44,736 nt of DNA from Parcubacteria group bacterium Athens0714_16 (GCA_007376805.1 VMGX01000002.1:1-44736); one strand, 5' to 3'; shown: positions 6,973-14,812, numbered from the stretch's first letter. Notes: generated by a model from the sequence alone, not told the origin. Translations and numbers: made by a program.

Positions 6973-7392
6973 ATGAAATCGACAAATAAAAAGGGTTTTA
7001 CAATCCTTGAACTAATGGTGTCAGTCGCAATAATAGCGATACTAACTTCTATAATATTAGTAACAATATCAGGAATAAAAGAAAGAAGTCGAGACGTTAG
7101 GAGATTGTCTGATGTAAACGAGATACAAAAAGCATTAAATCTTTATTTTAGTAGTCATAACATTTTTCCTGTGTTTCCTGTGGAAATAAACATAACGGGT
7201 GATGATGCTTTTTCAGAAATATTAATAAGTGAAAAAAATATGCCCGCCGTTCCAACCGATCCGCTTCCAACCTATGGAGCTTACACATATCAGTCAAACT
7301 CTGGCGGAACAAATTATTCTCTTGGTTTCTGTATGGAAACAAACACGGTTTCTAAATATCTAAAAGGTTGCACCAACACATTAACCCCATAA
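6973..7392 (+). CDS. Type IV pilin-like (prepilin) protein
   Basis: This 139-aa protein has a classic class III signal: short basic leader MKSTNKKG, cleavage before F9, Glu at mature position 5 (E13), and the hydrophobic helix FTILELMVSVAIIAILTSI. The helix continues into an amphipathic stretch with RSRDVRRLSDVNEIQKALNLYF and then a globular domain with two C-terminal Cys that could form the D-loop disulfide. It would be cleaved by a PilD-type peptidase and assembled by PilB and the PilM/N/O complex encoded elsewhere in this window. Pseudopilin is the main alternative. Confidence 0.9.
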   Translation: MKSTNKKGFTILELMVSVAIIAILTSIILVTISGIKERSRDVRRLSDVNEIQKALNLYFSSHNIFPVFPVEINITGDDAFSEILISEKNMPAVPTDPLPTYGAYTYQSNSGGTNYSLGFCMETNTVSKYLKGCTNTLTP

Positions 7393-7393
7393 A

Positions 7394-7861
7394 ATGTACC
7401 CAAACGAAACAAAAAACAAAATAAGTTGGAGTGCGCAAGAATTTGAATACAAAGAAAAAAGTATTGATTGGTTTTGGGCTGTTTGGATAGTAAGTATCGG
7501 CCTAGCTGTTTTATCTATTTTTTTGGATAACCTATTATTTGCGATTATTGTTGTGCTTGGAGCTTTCACACTTTCACTGCAGTCCGTAAAAAAACCAAGA
7601 ATGATAGAATTTGAAACAAATGATGAGGGTGTTATCATCGACAAAAAACTTTATCTATACAACACGCTTGAATCTTTCTGGATTATTGGTAAAGAAAAAA
7701 AAGCAATTATTAAATCAAAAAAACTAGTTGTTCCTTTTTTGATACTTCCACTAGAAAATACAGACCAAAGATATTTAAGGGAGTATCTACTGGGGCATAT
7801 AAAAGAAGAGGAGATGTCTGAACCAATGGCACACGCAATAATGGAAAAATTAGGTTTTTAA
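7394..7861 (+). CDS. Conserved two-helix membrane protein with PH-like C-terminal domain
   Basis: This 155-aa protein has an N-terminal cytosolic segment ISWSAQEFEYKEKSIDWFW, two closely spaced hydrophobic helices (about 27-44 and 46-62), then a beta-rich domain (IEFETNDEGVIIDKKLYLY, SFWIIGKEKKAIIKSKK) and a C-terminal helix region. I know this architecture from many uncharacterised Patescibacteria proteins; no function is assigned. It begins one base after the pilin stop, so the two are probably co-transcribed. A REP-like palindrome follows its stop. Confidence 0.7.
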   Translation: MYPNETKNKISWSAQEFEYKEKSIDWFWAVWIVSIGLAVLSIFLDNLLFAIIVVLGAFTLSLQSVKKPRMIEFETNDEGVIIDKKLYLYNTLESFWIIGKEKKAIIKSKKLVVPFLILPLENTDQRYLREYLLGHIKEEEMSEPMAHAIMEKLGF

Positions 7862-7890
7862 ATTCAAAAGCCCTGGGAGAGCTTTTGAAT
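7862..7890. repeat. REP-like palindrome
   Basis: ATTCAAAAGCCCT...AGAGCTTTTGAAT follows the stop codon directly and is followed by CCATAAT; same family as at 284, 13445, 13480, 30658 and 30700. Confidence 0.7.
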
Positions 7891-7979
7891 CCATAATATT
7901 AGCTGGCTCCGGAAGAGTTTTTTAATCAATAATGTTTTTTATCTTTATGTACCCCCACGCTTGCCCGCCTTTGGCGGGA

Positions 7980-8092
7980 GGAATTTTTTGTTTGCTAAAG
8001 CAAACCACGCGTTTTTTGTGGACAAAAAACGGTTCGATTCCTCTGACCTAAAAATAAAAAACCAGACAAAACTGGTTTCTTATTTTTTGGTG
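7980..8092 (-). repeat. Right copy of ~112-bp inverted repeat, abutting tRNA-Arg
   Basis: Reverse-complement partner of 64-176. It begins at the encoded CCA of tRNA-Arg, includes the AACCAG/CTGGTT hairpin that looks like that tRNA's terminator, and ends in the GCTAAAGC palindrome. The intervening 7891-7980 region holds only short palindromes such as CCGCC-TTT-GGCGG. Confidence 0.8.
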
Positions 8093-8162
8093 CCCCCACG
8101 AGGAATCGAACCTCGATCTTGAACTCCGCAAGCTCATGTTTTATCCATTAAACTATGAGGAC
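8088..8162 (-). tRNA. tRNA-Arg (anticodon GCG)
   Basis: On the minus strand the acceptor GTCCTCA pairs with TGGGGGC (two G-T pairs). The D-arm is GTTT/AAAC with GG in the loop, and the anticodon stem TGAGC/GTTCA encloses TTGCGGA, giving anticodon GCG. The T-arm is CGAGG-TTCGATT-CCTCG, and ACCA is encoded. It reads CGC and CGU. Most bacteria use an ACG anticodon modified to inosine for these codons, so G34 is worth noting. Confidence 0.9.
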
Positions 8163-8212
8163 AACAATTAAAATATATACCAAATATCACACTAAGAGAA
8201 GCTGAAAAAATA

Positions 8213-8218
8213 TATTAT
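8213..8218 (+). promoter_or_regulatory. -10-like box close to the helicase start
   Basis: TATTAT ends 9 nt before the ATG at 8228; no ribosome site is present, consistent with a leaderless or very short leader. Confidence 0.4.
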
Positions 8219-8227
8219 ACTTATTTA

Positions 8228-9835
8228 ATGACCCAAGACGAAGCGCTTTCAATATTAAAAACCGGTGCCAATGTTTTTCTCACAGGAGAACCGGGCTCTG
8301 GAAAAACCTACACGATAAATAAATATATCGCATATTTACGCGAGCATAAAATCGAACATGCAATCACCGCGTCCACGGGCATTGCAGCAACACACATCGG
8401 TGGAATGACGATACATTCTTGGAGTGGTATTGGTATTAAAGAAAAATTGACTAAATATGATTTAGATAAAATTGCAACAAGTGAATATATCAATCGCCGT
8501 GTGCGAAAAACAAAAATTCTAATTATTGATGAAATTTCAATGCTCCGTGCGGGCACACTTTCAATGGTGGAGGCAGTGTGTAGAGAAATAAAACAAATAA
8601 ATGAACCGTTCGGTGGTATTCAGGTTGTATTTGCTGGAGATTTTTTTCAGCTTCCACCAATCGAAAAAAGAAGTGCTGAACCAAAACAAACAGATCTTTT
8701 ATTAGAAGAAAAAATTCCTTGTTTTTCATACGAATCAAGCGCGTGGGCACATTTGCGTCCAATGATTTGTTACATATCAGAACAGCACCGACAAGATGAC
8801 GCAGAGTTTCTCGCATTCTTGCTTGCTATTCGTCGTAACGCTTTGGAAGACAAACATCGTAAATATCTAAAGTCACGTTATGTGTCGGATACAAATTTCC
8901 CAGAAAATATCACTAAGCTTTTTTCACACAATCTGGATGTGGATAGGGTAAATGATGGAATGTTAGAAAAAATAAAAGAAAGCAGTAAAAAATTTGAAAT
9001 GGATTCTATTGGGTCGCCCAATCTCGTTACTACTCTCAAAAAAGGATGCCTTTCCCCAGAAATTTTAATTTTAAAAAAGGGTGCAATTGTTATGTGTACA
9101 AAAAATAATCTGAAAGAAAAATTTGTAAACGGCACGCTGGGAACGGTCGTGGATTTTGATTCTATTACAAACTACCCAATCATTAAAACAAGAAATGGAA
9201 AAAATTTATTAATCACCCCGATGGATTGGGGTGTGGAAGAAAACGGAAAGATCAAAGCAAAAATTACACAGATTCCACTTCGTTTAGCGTGGGCAATAAC
9301 TGTACACAAAAGCCAAGGCATGAGTATGGACGCCGCGGTAATGGATTTGTCATCTGTGTTTGAATACGGGCAAGGATATGTAGCACTTTCTCGAGTTCGT
9401 CGCATGGATGGACTTTATCTTTTGGGGTGCAACGAAAAAGCGTTGCAAGTACATCCACAAATTTTAGAGCAAGATAATGTTTTCCGAACAGAATCAGAAC
9501 GAGCACAAGAAATTTTTAATACACTTCCTAAAAAAGAAATGCGAGAAATGCATAAAAATTTTATCATTGCCTTAGGTGGTAAATGGAGAGACCCAAAAAA
9601 ACACGAGCTCTCTGACTTGGAAGTCGAGCTTCCGAGTTCATCAACCGGACGACTAGAACAGATTCGCACAAAACATAAAAATGCTTACAGAAAATGGACA
9701 CCAGAAGAAGAGGTAAAGATTGTGTCACAATTTAAAAATGGAAAATCTATTGAAAAAATTTCTTCATTGTCTGGACGACAAGTTGGGGGTATTCGTGCAC
9801 GACTTATAAAACTCGGACTTATTGAAGAAAAATAA
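8228..9835 (+). CDS. Pif1-like superfamily 1 DNA helicase
   Basis: This 535-aa helicase has Walker A GEPGSGKT (20-27), motif Ia TASTGIAATHIGGMTIHSW (48-66), motif II IIDEIS (99-104), motif III GDFFQLPP (137-144), motif V AITVHKSQGMS (about 357-367) and motif VI YVALSRVR. These are Pif1/RecD-family signatures, predicting 5'-to-3' ATP-driven unwinding. The last 45 residues (KWTPEEEVKIVSQFKNG...) look like a helix-turn-helix or Myb-like module. Arg is encoded mostly by CGN rather than AGA, unlike nearby housekeeping genes, which suggests a different origin or expression level. The adjacent tRNA-Arg reads exactly these codons. Confidence 0.9.
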   Translation: MTQDEALSILKTGANVFLTGEPGSGKTYTINKYIAYLREHKIEHAITASTGIAATHIGGMTIHSWSGIGIKEKLTKYDLDKIATSEYINRRVRKTKILIIDEISMLRAGTLSMVEAVCREIKQINEPFGGIQVVFAGDFFQLPPIEKRSAEPKQTDLLLEEKIPCFSYESSAWAHLRPMICYISEQHRQDDAEFLAFLLAIRRNALEDKHRKYLKSRYVSDTNFPENITKLFSHNLDVDRVNDGMLEKIKESSKKFEMDSIGSPNLVTTLKKGCLSPEILILKKGAIVMCTKNNLKEKFVNGTLGTVVDFDSITNYPIIKTRNGKNLLITPMDWGVEENGKIKAKITQIPLRLAWAITVHKSQGMSMDAAVMDLSSVFEYGQGYVALSRVRRMDGLYLLGCNEKALQVHPQILEQDNVFRTESERAQEIFNTLPKKEMREMHKNFIIALGGKWRDPKKHELSDLEVELPSSSTGRLEQIRTKHKNAYRKWTPEEEVKIVSQFKNGKSIEKISSLSGRQVGGIRARLIKLGLIEEK

Positions 9836-9840
9836 AAAAA

Positions 9841-9863
9841 TCTCTTAGTTTTTAAACTAAGAG
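9841..9863. terminator. Bidirectional terminator between helicase and rpsT
   Basis: TCTCTTAGTTT and its complement form a hairpin flanked by A-run and T-run, serving both convergent genes. The rpsT stop codon lies within one arm. Confidence 0.8.
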
Positions 9864-10114
9864 ATTTTCATTTTTGTAATTCTAGATTTTTTTCTTGAGG
9901 CTGCGTTTTTCTTTATAACTCCCCTTTTTGCTGCCTTATCTATTTCTTTATAAACACTTGGAAGAAGTTTTTCTGCTTCTTTTGTCTTTTTTTCGGCTAT
10001 AAGTTTCTTATATTCTTTAACAACAAACTTCATTTTATTTTTTCTCTCAAGATTAAAAACCTTCTTCCTTAGAGAACCTCTCAACGCTTTTTTTGCTGAT
10101 GATGTAATTGGCAC
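9857..10114 (-). CDS. rpsT: 30S ribosomal protein S20
   Basis: This 85-aa, very basic, helical protein starts MPITSSAKKALRGSLRKKVFN and has KTKEAEKLLPSVYKEIDKAAKRGVIKKNAASRKKSRI, the signature C-terminal half of bS20, which binds 16S rRNA at the bottom of the 30S body. The length is typical. It stands alone, convergent with the helicase gene, and shares its terminator. Confidence 0.95.
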   Translation of the reverse strand: MPITSSAKKALRGSLRKKVFNLERKNKMKFVVKEYKKLIAEKKTKEAEKLLPSVYKEIDKAAKRGVIKKNAASRKKSRITKMKIS

Positions 10115-10510
10115 AGTATTATTAGATTAATTATTCTTAACCATTTCATAGTATCAGAGAATTATGATTGTTTCAAGCCCAAAAACTCACCTGGATGTAA
10201 AATATAAATCTCTCAACCCGAGGATAATCCGCCTTGGGCGGAAAAATGTAAAATTATAATGCAAAGTTATAAAATGATTTTGACATTTTTAACTGTCACT
10301 TTTCCCGCCCGCCATCGTCTAGTGCACAATTATATGCGTCACATAAATAATATTGACAATATGCCACATTGCCCAGGTTACAATCATTACTACTCTGGCA
10401 TTGGCGGGCAGGCATTTTGAATTTTTAACTTTGAATTTAAGTAAAATCAAACTCTTTGGTGTCACCGAATAATGCTTCATAATTTACTCCAAATGGGCTA
10501 ATATTAAAGT
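10115..10510. other. Gene-free interval of about 395 nt
   Basis: No supported ORF is seen. It holds a CCGCC-TTG-GGCGG mini-hairpin near 10229, a gene-less derivative of the four-helix-bundle cassette (10243-10305), and a GCCCGCCA...TGGCGGGC inverted pair (about 10308-10413). Between the pair lie the tRNA-like words ATCGTCTAGTG and GGTTACAATC. No complete tRNA can be folded. The ruvA start at 10511 has a TAATATTAAAG stretch immediately upstream. Confidence 0.6.
10243..10305 (+). repeat. Gene-less derivative of four-helix-bundle cassette
   Basis: AATGCAAAGTTATAAAAT joined to GATTTTGACATTTTTAACTG matches the start-side and end-side boundaries of the cassette at 38505-38947. The same internal junction occurs in the element at 39657-39770. 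It appears to be a deletion derivative lacking the ORF. Confidence 0.6.
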
Positions 10511-11077
10511 ATGATTTCACAAATAAAAGGAAAATTGTCTTATAAAGGAACCGGATGTGCAATTGTTGATGTGTCTGGGGTTGGTTATAAAATACATACA
10601 ACGCTTGATGAAGTGCTTGATATGAGAGAAGGAGACGATGTAAATTTTTGGACACATCTTGTTGTTAAAGAAAATGCTTTGGATATATACGGATTCAGAA
10701 ATATGGAAAATTTAGATTTTTTTAAGCTCCTAATAGGAGTTTCTGGGATCGGGCCAAAATCTGCAATGAATATATTAACTATTGTTGGCGTTGAAACACT
10801 CGTTTCCGCAATAACTTCTGGTGATATTTCATATTTAACAAAGGTGTCTGGAATAGGAACAAAGAATGCACAAAAAATTATTATTGAACTAAAAGATAAG
10901 GTTGAAGAAAGAGTTGGCGACACGATTGGACTTAAGAAAGAAGATGTTGATGTTGTAGAAGCGCTTAAGTCGTTGGGCTACACATCTAAAGATGCGCGTG
11001 AGTCATTGAGAGGGGTGGACGAAAATGCAACAACGAGTGAAAAAATAAAAAGCGCCCTAAAAAGTTTGAATAAATAA
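10511..11077 (+). CDS. ruvA: Holliday junction branch-migration protein RuvA
   Basis: This 188-aa protein starts MISQIKGKLSYKGTGCAIVD with the OB-fold domain (1-65). Two helix-hairpin-helix motifs follow (LLIGVSGIGPKSAMNIL near 75-91 and LTKVSGIGTKNAQKIIIELKDKV near 109-131), and the C-terminal domain III that contacts RuvB ends EKIKSALKSL. RuvA tetramers bind four-way junctions and load RuvB, encoded 10 kb away. The MurE-like gene follows after 5 nt. Confidence 0.95.
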   Translation: MISQIKGKLSYKGTGCAIVDVSGVGYKIHTTLDEVLDMREGDDVNFWTHLVVKENALDIYGFRNMENLDFFKLLIGVSGIGPKSAMNILTIVGVETLVSAITSGDISYLTKVSGIGTKNAQKIIIELKDKVEERVGDTIGLKKEDVDVVEALKSLGYTSKDARESLRGVDENATTSEKIKSALKSLNK

Positions 11078-11082
11078 ACAAC

Positions 11083-12351
11083 ATGTTAGACAACGTTTTA
11101 TACAAAATAAAAAAAATTCTTCCAATGAAATTATTTCGTTTATTACAACCGGTCTATCATTATGTTCTCTCGTTTGTTGCAGCATTCATATATGGATTTC
11201 CATCAAACAAAATCAATGTGGTTGGTGTAACAGGAACAAAGGGAAAAACCAGCACCATAGAAATAATAAGTGCCCTACTAGAGGAAGCCGGACTAAAAAC
11301 AGCTCTTGCCGGAACCCTGAGATTTAAAATCGGAAACGAAACACAAAAAAATAATTACAAAATGACAATGCCTGGAAGATTTTTTGTGCAAAGATTTTTA
11401 AAAAAAGCAGTGAGAGCAAAATGTAATTATGCTTTGTTGGAAGTAACATCCCAGGGAGTTGCACAATACAGGCATAAGTTTATAAATTTCGATACAGTAA
11501 TTTTTACAAATCTTTCACCAGAACATATTGAATATCACGGCTCCTACGAAAAATATTTGGAAGCAAAATTGAAAATAGCAAAAGCGCTTGAAAAATCTAA
11601 GAAAAAAAGAAAAATAATAATATCAAATACAGACGATAAAGAAGGATATAAATTTTTAAATATTAATGTTGAAGAAAAATATCCCTATTCAATAAAAGAT
11701 GCCGAACCTTTTGTTATAAAAAAGGATGGATTAGTAATGACAATCGGGGACTTAAAAGTTGAACCTAAACTTTCTGGAGAATTTAATCTATATAACATAA
11801 TCGCGGCTGTAAAATTTGCAAAGACACAAAAAATTAACGAAAACATAATAAAATATGCGCTGGAAAAATTTTCCGGGATCCGGGGGCGGTTAGAAAAAAT
11901 AGAAGAGGGGCAAGATTTTACCGTAATAGTTGATTATGCACATACACCAGACTCTCTTGAAAAGGTTTACGAAGTATTTCAGTCCTCAAAAAAAATATGT
12001 GTCCTCGGGAACACTGGTGGCGGTAGAGATAAATGGAAAAGAAAAGAAATGGCAAAAATTGCAAAAAGACACTGCTCACAAATAATTTTAACAAACGAGG
12101 ACCCTTACGATGAAAATCCGCTGGAAATCGTTGGTGAAATGAAAAAAGAAATTGGAGATTCAAATTGTCATGTAATTATAGACAGAAGAGATGCAATAAA
12201 AAAGGCGCTTGGGTTTGCAACCACAGGTGATGCGGTTTTAATTACAGGAAAAGGAACAGACCCATACATTATGGGAGCAAATAATACAAAAATTTCCTGG
12301 GATGATGCCACTGTAGTAAAAGAAGAATTAAAAAAGATTTTAATAAAATAA
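11083..12351 (+). CDS. murE: MurE-like Mur ligase
   Basis: This 422-aa ligase has the P-loop VTGTKGKTST (about 48-57), TNLSPEHIEYHGS with the conserved His, SNTDD, the GRLEKIEEGQDFTVIVDYAHTPDSLEK signature of MurE, and GNTGGGRDKWKR. MurE adds the third stem residue to UDP-MurNAc-L-Ala-D-Glu. The specificity loop, DNPR in meso-diaminopimelate enzymes and DNPA in lysine enzymes, reads EDPY here (TNEDPYDENP), so the amino acid added cannot be predicted. The N-terminal UDP-binding domain is short, reduced to about 45 residues with a hydrophobic stretch (YVLSFVAAFIYGF). It lies 5 nt after ruvA. Confidence 0.85.
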   Translation: MLDNVLYKIKKILPMKLFRLLQPVYHYVLSFVAAFIYGFPSNKINVVGVTGTKGKTSTIEIISALLEEAGLKTALAGTLRFKIGNETQKNNYKMTMPGRFFVQRFLKKAVRAKCNYALLEVTSQGVAQYRHKFINFDTVIFTNLSPEHIEYHGSYEKYLEAKLKIAKALEKSKKKRKIIISNTDDKEGYKFLNINVEEKYPYSIKDAEPFVIKKDGLVMTIGDLKVEPKLSGEFNLYNIIAAVKFAKTQKINENIIKYALEKFSGIRGRLEKIEEGQDFTVIVDYAHTPDSLEKVYEVFQSSKKICVLGNTGGGRDKWKRKEMAKIAKRHCSQIILTNEDPYDENPLEIVGEMKKEIGDSNCHVIIDRRDAIKKALGFATTGDAVLITGKGTDPYIMGANNTKISWDDATVVKEELKKILIK

Positions 12352-12357
12352 ATTTGG

Positions 12358-12363
12358 TATAAT
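12358..12363 (+). promoter_or_regulatory. -10 box for a leaderless mRNA
   Basis: TATAAT ends 6 nt before the ATG at 12370, the spacing expected when transcription begins on the start codon. There is no Shine-Dalgarno. Confidence 0.55.
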
Positions 12364-12369
12364 AAAAAC

Positions 12370-13443
12370 ATGGACGCACTAAAAAATTTTACTTGGTTTT
12401 TCGTAATATTATTAGCACTCGGAGTAATTTGGTTTTTATCTGGTGGACAAGATAGAGCTTCTTCAAAGAATCCTTTTATACACGCACCAAATACCGCGGA
12501 TTCGGGAGAAACATATAAGGTGGGTCTCTTTCCAAATTCACCAACAAACAACACTGCAACACAAAAAGAACAGGTTGAAGCAAAAACAAATTTTATTTCC
12601 TTTGGAGAAACCTATGGAACTGGTTTCTTTTCTGTGGGAAGGGGTAGCGCCTCAACAAACACAACGGAAGAACAACAGGGCACAATTCAAGAACAACTAA
12701 AAACAATAGGAGATGAGACGGCAAAAGTAAAAGACGAACTTCAAAAAGCACAGGAAATGGCTAGCGCGTCTGAATATTCAGATTTAATTACTTTCTCCAA
12801 AGGTACAGCAACCGCAACCACTCCAGACAAAGAATATGTACAGATAGTGCTTTCAAAAAAAGCACCAAACAAAGTGATAATCACCGGCTGGGAATTAAAA
12901 AGTGCAATTTCTGGTGTATCTATAAAAATAGGAGAGGCCACTTGGTTACCAAGACTGGGAGCTTCAAATACAAAAAATACCATCGTCCTATCCCCGGGAG
13001 ATAAGGCCGTTATATCCACGGGCCGTTCCCCTATTGGTGTTTCTTTTAAAATAAATATTTGTTCTGGATATCTAACACAGTTCCAAACCTTTTATCCAAT
13101 AATTAAATCGGAGTGTCCTGATCCATATAGTGAAATAGAAGAACAATATCTTGCTGGACCAAATGCTTATAATGATGCCTGTTTAAATTTTATAGATGGG
13201 ATTAGAAAATGTACCATTAGCACAGGACAACTTCCTCTTGGTATGCAATCACAGTGTCAGGACTTTGTAACAAAAAAAATAAATTACAATGCCTGCATTG
13301 ATAAACACAGAAATGACGAGAGTTTTTATAGTGGAGAATGGAGAATTTATTTGTCCCGTGACACAGAATTATGGAAAGCAAAAAGAGAAATCATAAAATT
13401 AATTGATGGAGCTGGAAAAACAGTTGGAACAATAATATACTAA
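12370..13443 (+). CDS. Membrane-anchored protein with lamin-tail-like domain
   Basis: This 357-aa protein has a transmembrane anchor at about 10-27 (FFVILLALGVIWFLSGG) and a Thr/Gln-rich linker with a short coiled coil (about 98-135). A beta-sandwich follows (about 150-240, with VIITGWELKSAISGVSIKIG, IVLSPGDKAVISTG and INICSGYL) resembling the lamin-tail domain. The C-terminal region is rich in paired Cys (DACLNFIDGIRKC, SQCQDFV, YNACIDKH), so it is probably exported and disulfide-bonded. I know similar uncharacterised proteins from Patescibacteria. Function is unknown. Confidence 0.7.
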   Translation: MDALKNFTWFFVILLALGVIWFLSGGQDRASSKNPFIHAPNTADSGETYKVGLFPNSPTNNTATQKEQVEAKTNFISFGETYGTGFFSVGRGSASTNTTEEQQGTIQEQLKTIGDETAKVKDELQKAQEMASASEYSDLITFSKGTATATTPDKEYVQIVLSKKAPNKVIITGWELKSAISGVSIKIGEATWLPRLGASNTKNTIVLSPGDKAVISTGRSPIGVSFKINICSGYLTQFQTFYPIIKSECPDPYSEIEEQYLAGPNAYNDACLNFIDGIRKCTISTGQLPLGMQSQCQDFVTKKINYNACIDKHRNDESFYSGEWRIYLSRDTELWKAKREIIKLIDGAGKTVGTIIY

Positions 13444-13523
13444 ATTCAAAAGCCCTCCCAGGGCTTTTGAATCCATAATGTTTTTTGTGTTGTGCCCTGG
13501 GAGGGCTTTTGAATCCACAACAT
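13444..13523. repeat. Tandem pair of REP-like palindromes
   Basis: Two copies of the ATTCAAAAGCCCTCCCAGGG-type palindrome lie head to tail in inverted arrangement (13445-13473 and about 13489-13517), each followed by CCATAAT or CCACAAC. They directly follow a stop codon, as elsewhere in the window. Confidence 0.75.
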
Positions 13524-13539
13524 TTTTAATAAAAATAAA

Positions 13540-13563
13540 AAACCCCGATTTGAATCGGGGTTT
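13540..13563. terminator. Bidirectional terminator
   Basis: AAACCCCGATT...AATCGGGGTTT with A-run on one side and T-run on the other sits between convergent genes. Confidence 0.85.
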
Positions 13564-13568
13564 AACTT

Positions 13569-14129
13569 TTATGCGGCGAGAAGAATTGTAATCTTCTCTA
13601 AAATTCCATCCGTGTGGGATTTCACAAATATTCCAGCTTGGTAGTCGTTAAGACAATACCAAGTTGTTACTGGATTTTTTGGATCTTTGGAAATATCCAC
13701 CCTAAATTCTTTTTTCAACTCGTCCTGTTTGCTAAGCCAATAACTAGCCGGCTTAGTCCATATTCCAAAAACATCTCCCAAAAAGACATCGGCCGCTGTT
13801 ACCTCTTGTCCTTTTTTTGTCTGGTTCATGCCGTATGGAGACCTTCCCGCATTATTAATATGTTTTTGAAGAATTTCCAAAGCTCCAATCGTTTCAGTCA
13901 ACTGACCATAATTTTTGGCCTGTAGAACTGAGAGTGTTTGACTAAAGCCTCCAGAATCCTGAACGGGGGATATGACTTGAAACAAGCGAACTATTGCTTC
14001 AACTTTGTTATCCATTGCTTCGATGGATAACATCTGTTTCTGCAATTCTTCCAGCGTTGGAAGAATTTTTTTCAAATCTTTTTTGGGAGATTTGAAAAGA
14101 GATTTCAAAAACGCGATGAATTTTTTCAC
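13569..14129 (-). CDS. 186-aa soluble protein, unknown
   Basis: This protein is not recognised. It has a Lys-rich N-terminus (FLKSLFKSPKKDLKKIL) and predicted helices to about residue 100, with no signal peptide. The C-terminal half includes a Trp/Tyr-rich part (FGIWTKPASYWLSKQDELKK, PVTTWYCLNDYQAGIFVKS). It starts with GTG, placed 5 nt after a perfect AGGAGG; the intervening ATGTAG is a start-stop pair. Strong Shine-Dalgarno use is rare in this window, so this may be an acquired gene. Confidence 0.7.
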   Translation of the reverse strand: MKKFIAFLKSLFKSPKKDLKKILPTLEELQKQMLSIEAMDNKVEAIVRLFQVISPVQDSGGFSQTLSVLQAKNYGQLTETIGALEILQKHINNAGRSPYGMNQTKKGQEVTAADVFLGDVFGIWTKPASYWLSKQDELKKEFRVDISKDPKNPVTTWYCLNDYQAGIFVKSHTDGILEKITILLAA

Positions 14130-14260
14130 TACATCCTCCTGGATTTGTTAAAGAAATAAATAGCATATCTCAACTATTTTCTGTTATGTATAATAGCACA
14201 ATCCATTTAAAAAGTCAAGCATCTACTTAATACCCCCTGAATATGGCTCTACAAAGCCAA

Positions 14261-14737
14261 TCAAACACCAAGAATCCTAAATAAGACAACCCCCGCAGAA
14301 ACAGAGACATTTAATGACTCCTTTTTCCCTTTCATTGGTATCTCTGTAATAACATCACATTTATCTAAAATTGATTTTGATATTCCTTTCACTTCGTTAC
14401 CAAAAATAAAAACCGTTGAAGAATTTGTTTTTATTTTTTTATAATCAACAGATTTCTTTGATTGTTCTACTCCAATTATTAAAAAGTCGTCTTTCTTCAG
14501 TTTTTTGATAAGAGTACTAATACTTTTTACCTTTTTCCATTCAATGTTTTTTTCAGCACCAAGTGCTGTTTTTGAAATTTCATTTACATCTCTACCAAAT
14601 CTATCAACCGGAGCGGGGGTATAACCAGTCAAAAATATTTTTGAGACACCAACTGCGTCAGCCGTTCTAAAAATAGAACCAACGTTATGATTACTTCTTA
14701 TGTCGTGAAGAATTAGATAGACCTTAAAATTTTTCAT
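14261..14737 (-). CDS. SpoU/TrmH-family RNA 2'-O-methyltransferase
   Basis: This 158-aa SPOUT enzyme has LHDIRSNHNVGSIFRTADAVG (motif 1, near 9-29), TVFIFGNEVKGISKSIL (motif 2, near 108-124) and IPMKGKKESLNVSVSAGVVLFRI (motif 3, near 132-154). These form the trefoil knot and bind S-adenosylmethionine. It lacks an extra RNA-binding domain, as in TrmL-like small members. Target (tRNA or rRNA) is not decidable. It begins 2 nt after the tRNA-Lys gene on the same strand and is probably in the same transcript. Confidence 0.9.
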   Translation of the reverse strand: MKNFKVYLILHDIRSNHNVGSIFRTADAVGVSKIFLTGYTPAPVDRFGRDVNEISKTALGAEKNIEWKKVKSISTLIKKLKKDDFLIIGVEQSKKSVDYKKIKTNSSTVFIFGNEVKGISKSILDKCDVITEIPMKGKKESLNVSVSAGVVLFRILGV

Positions 14738-14739
14738 TG

Positions 14740-14812
14740 TCCGCTCGGCAGGACTCGAACCTGCGACCGTCTGCTTAAAAGGCAGCTACTCTACCAGCTG
14801 AGTTACGAGCGG
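14740..14812 (-). tRNA. tRNA-Lys (anticodon UUU)
   Basis: On the minus strand the acceptor CCGCTCG pairs with CGAGCGG. The anticodon loop CTTTTAA gives anticodon TTT, and the T-arm is GCAGG-TTCGAGT-CCTGC. CCA is not encoded: the next bases after the discriminator A begin the methyltransferase start region. Confidence 0.93.

Noticed and set aside
10308-10415. tRNA-like segment with GCCCGCCA/TGGCGGGC ends, ATCGTCTAGTG and GGTTACAATC
   Set aside because: No anticodon arm or T-stem can be formed and spacing is wrong; at best a decayed tRNA or a palindromic repeat.
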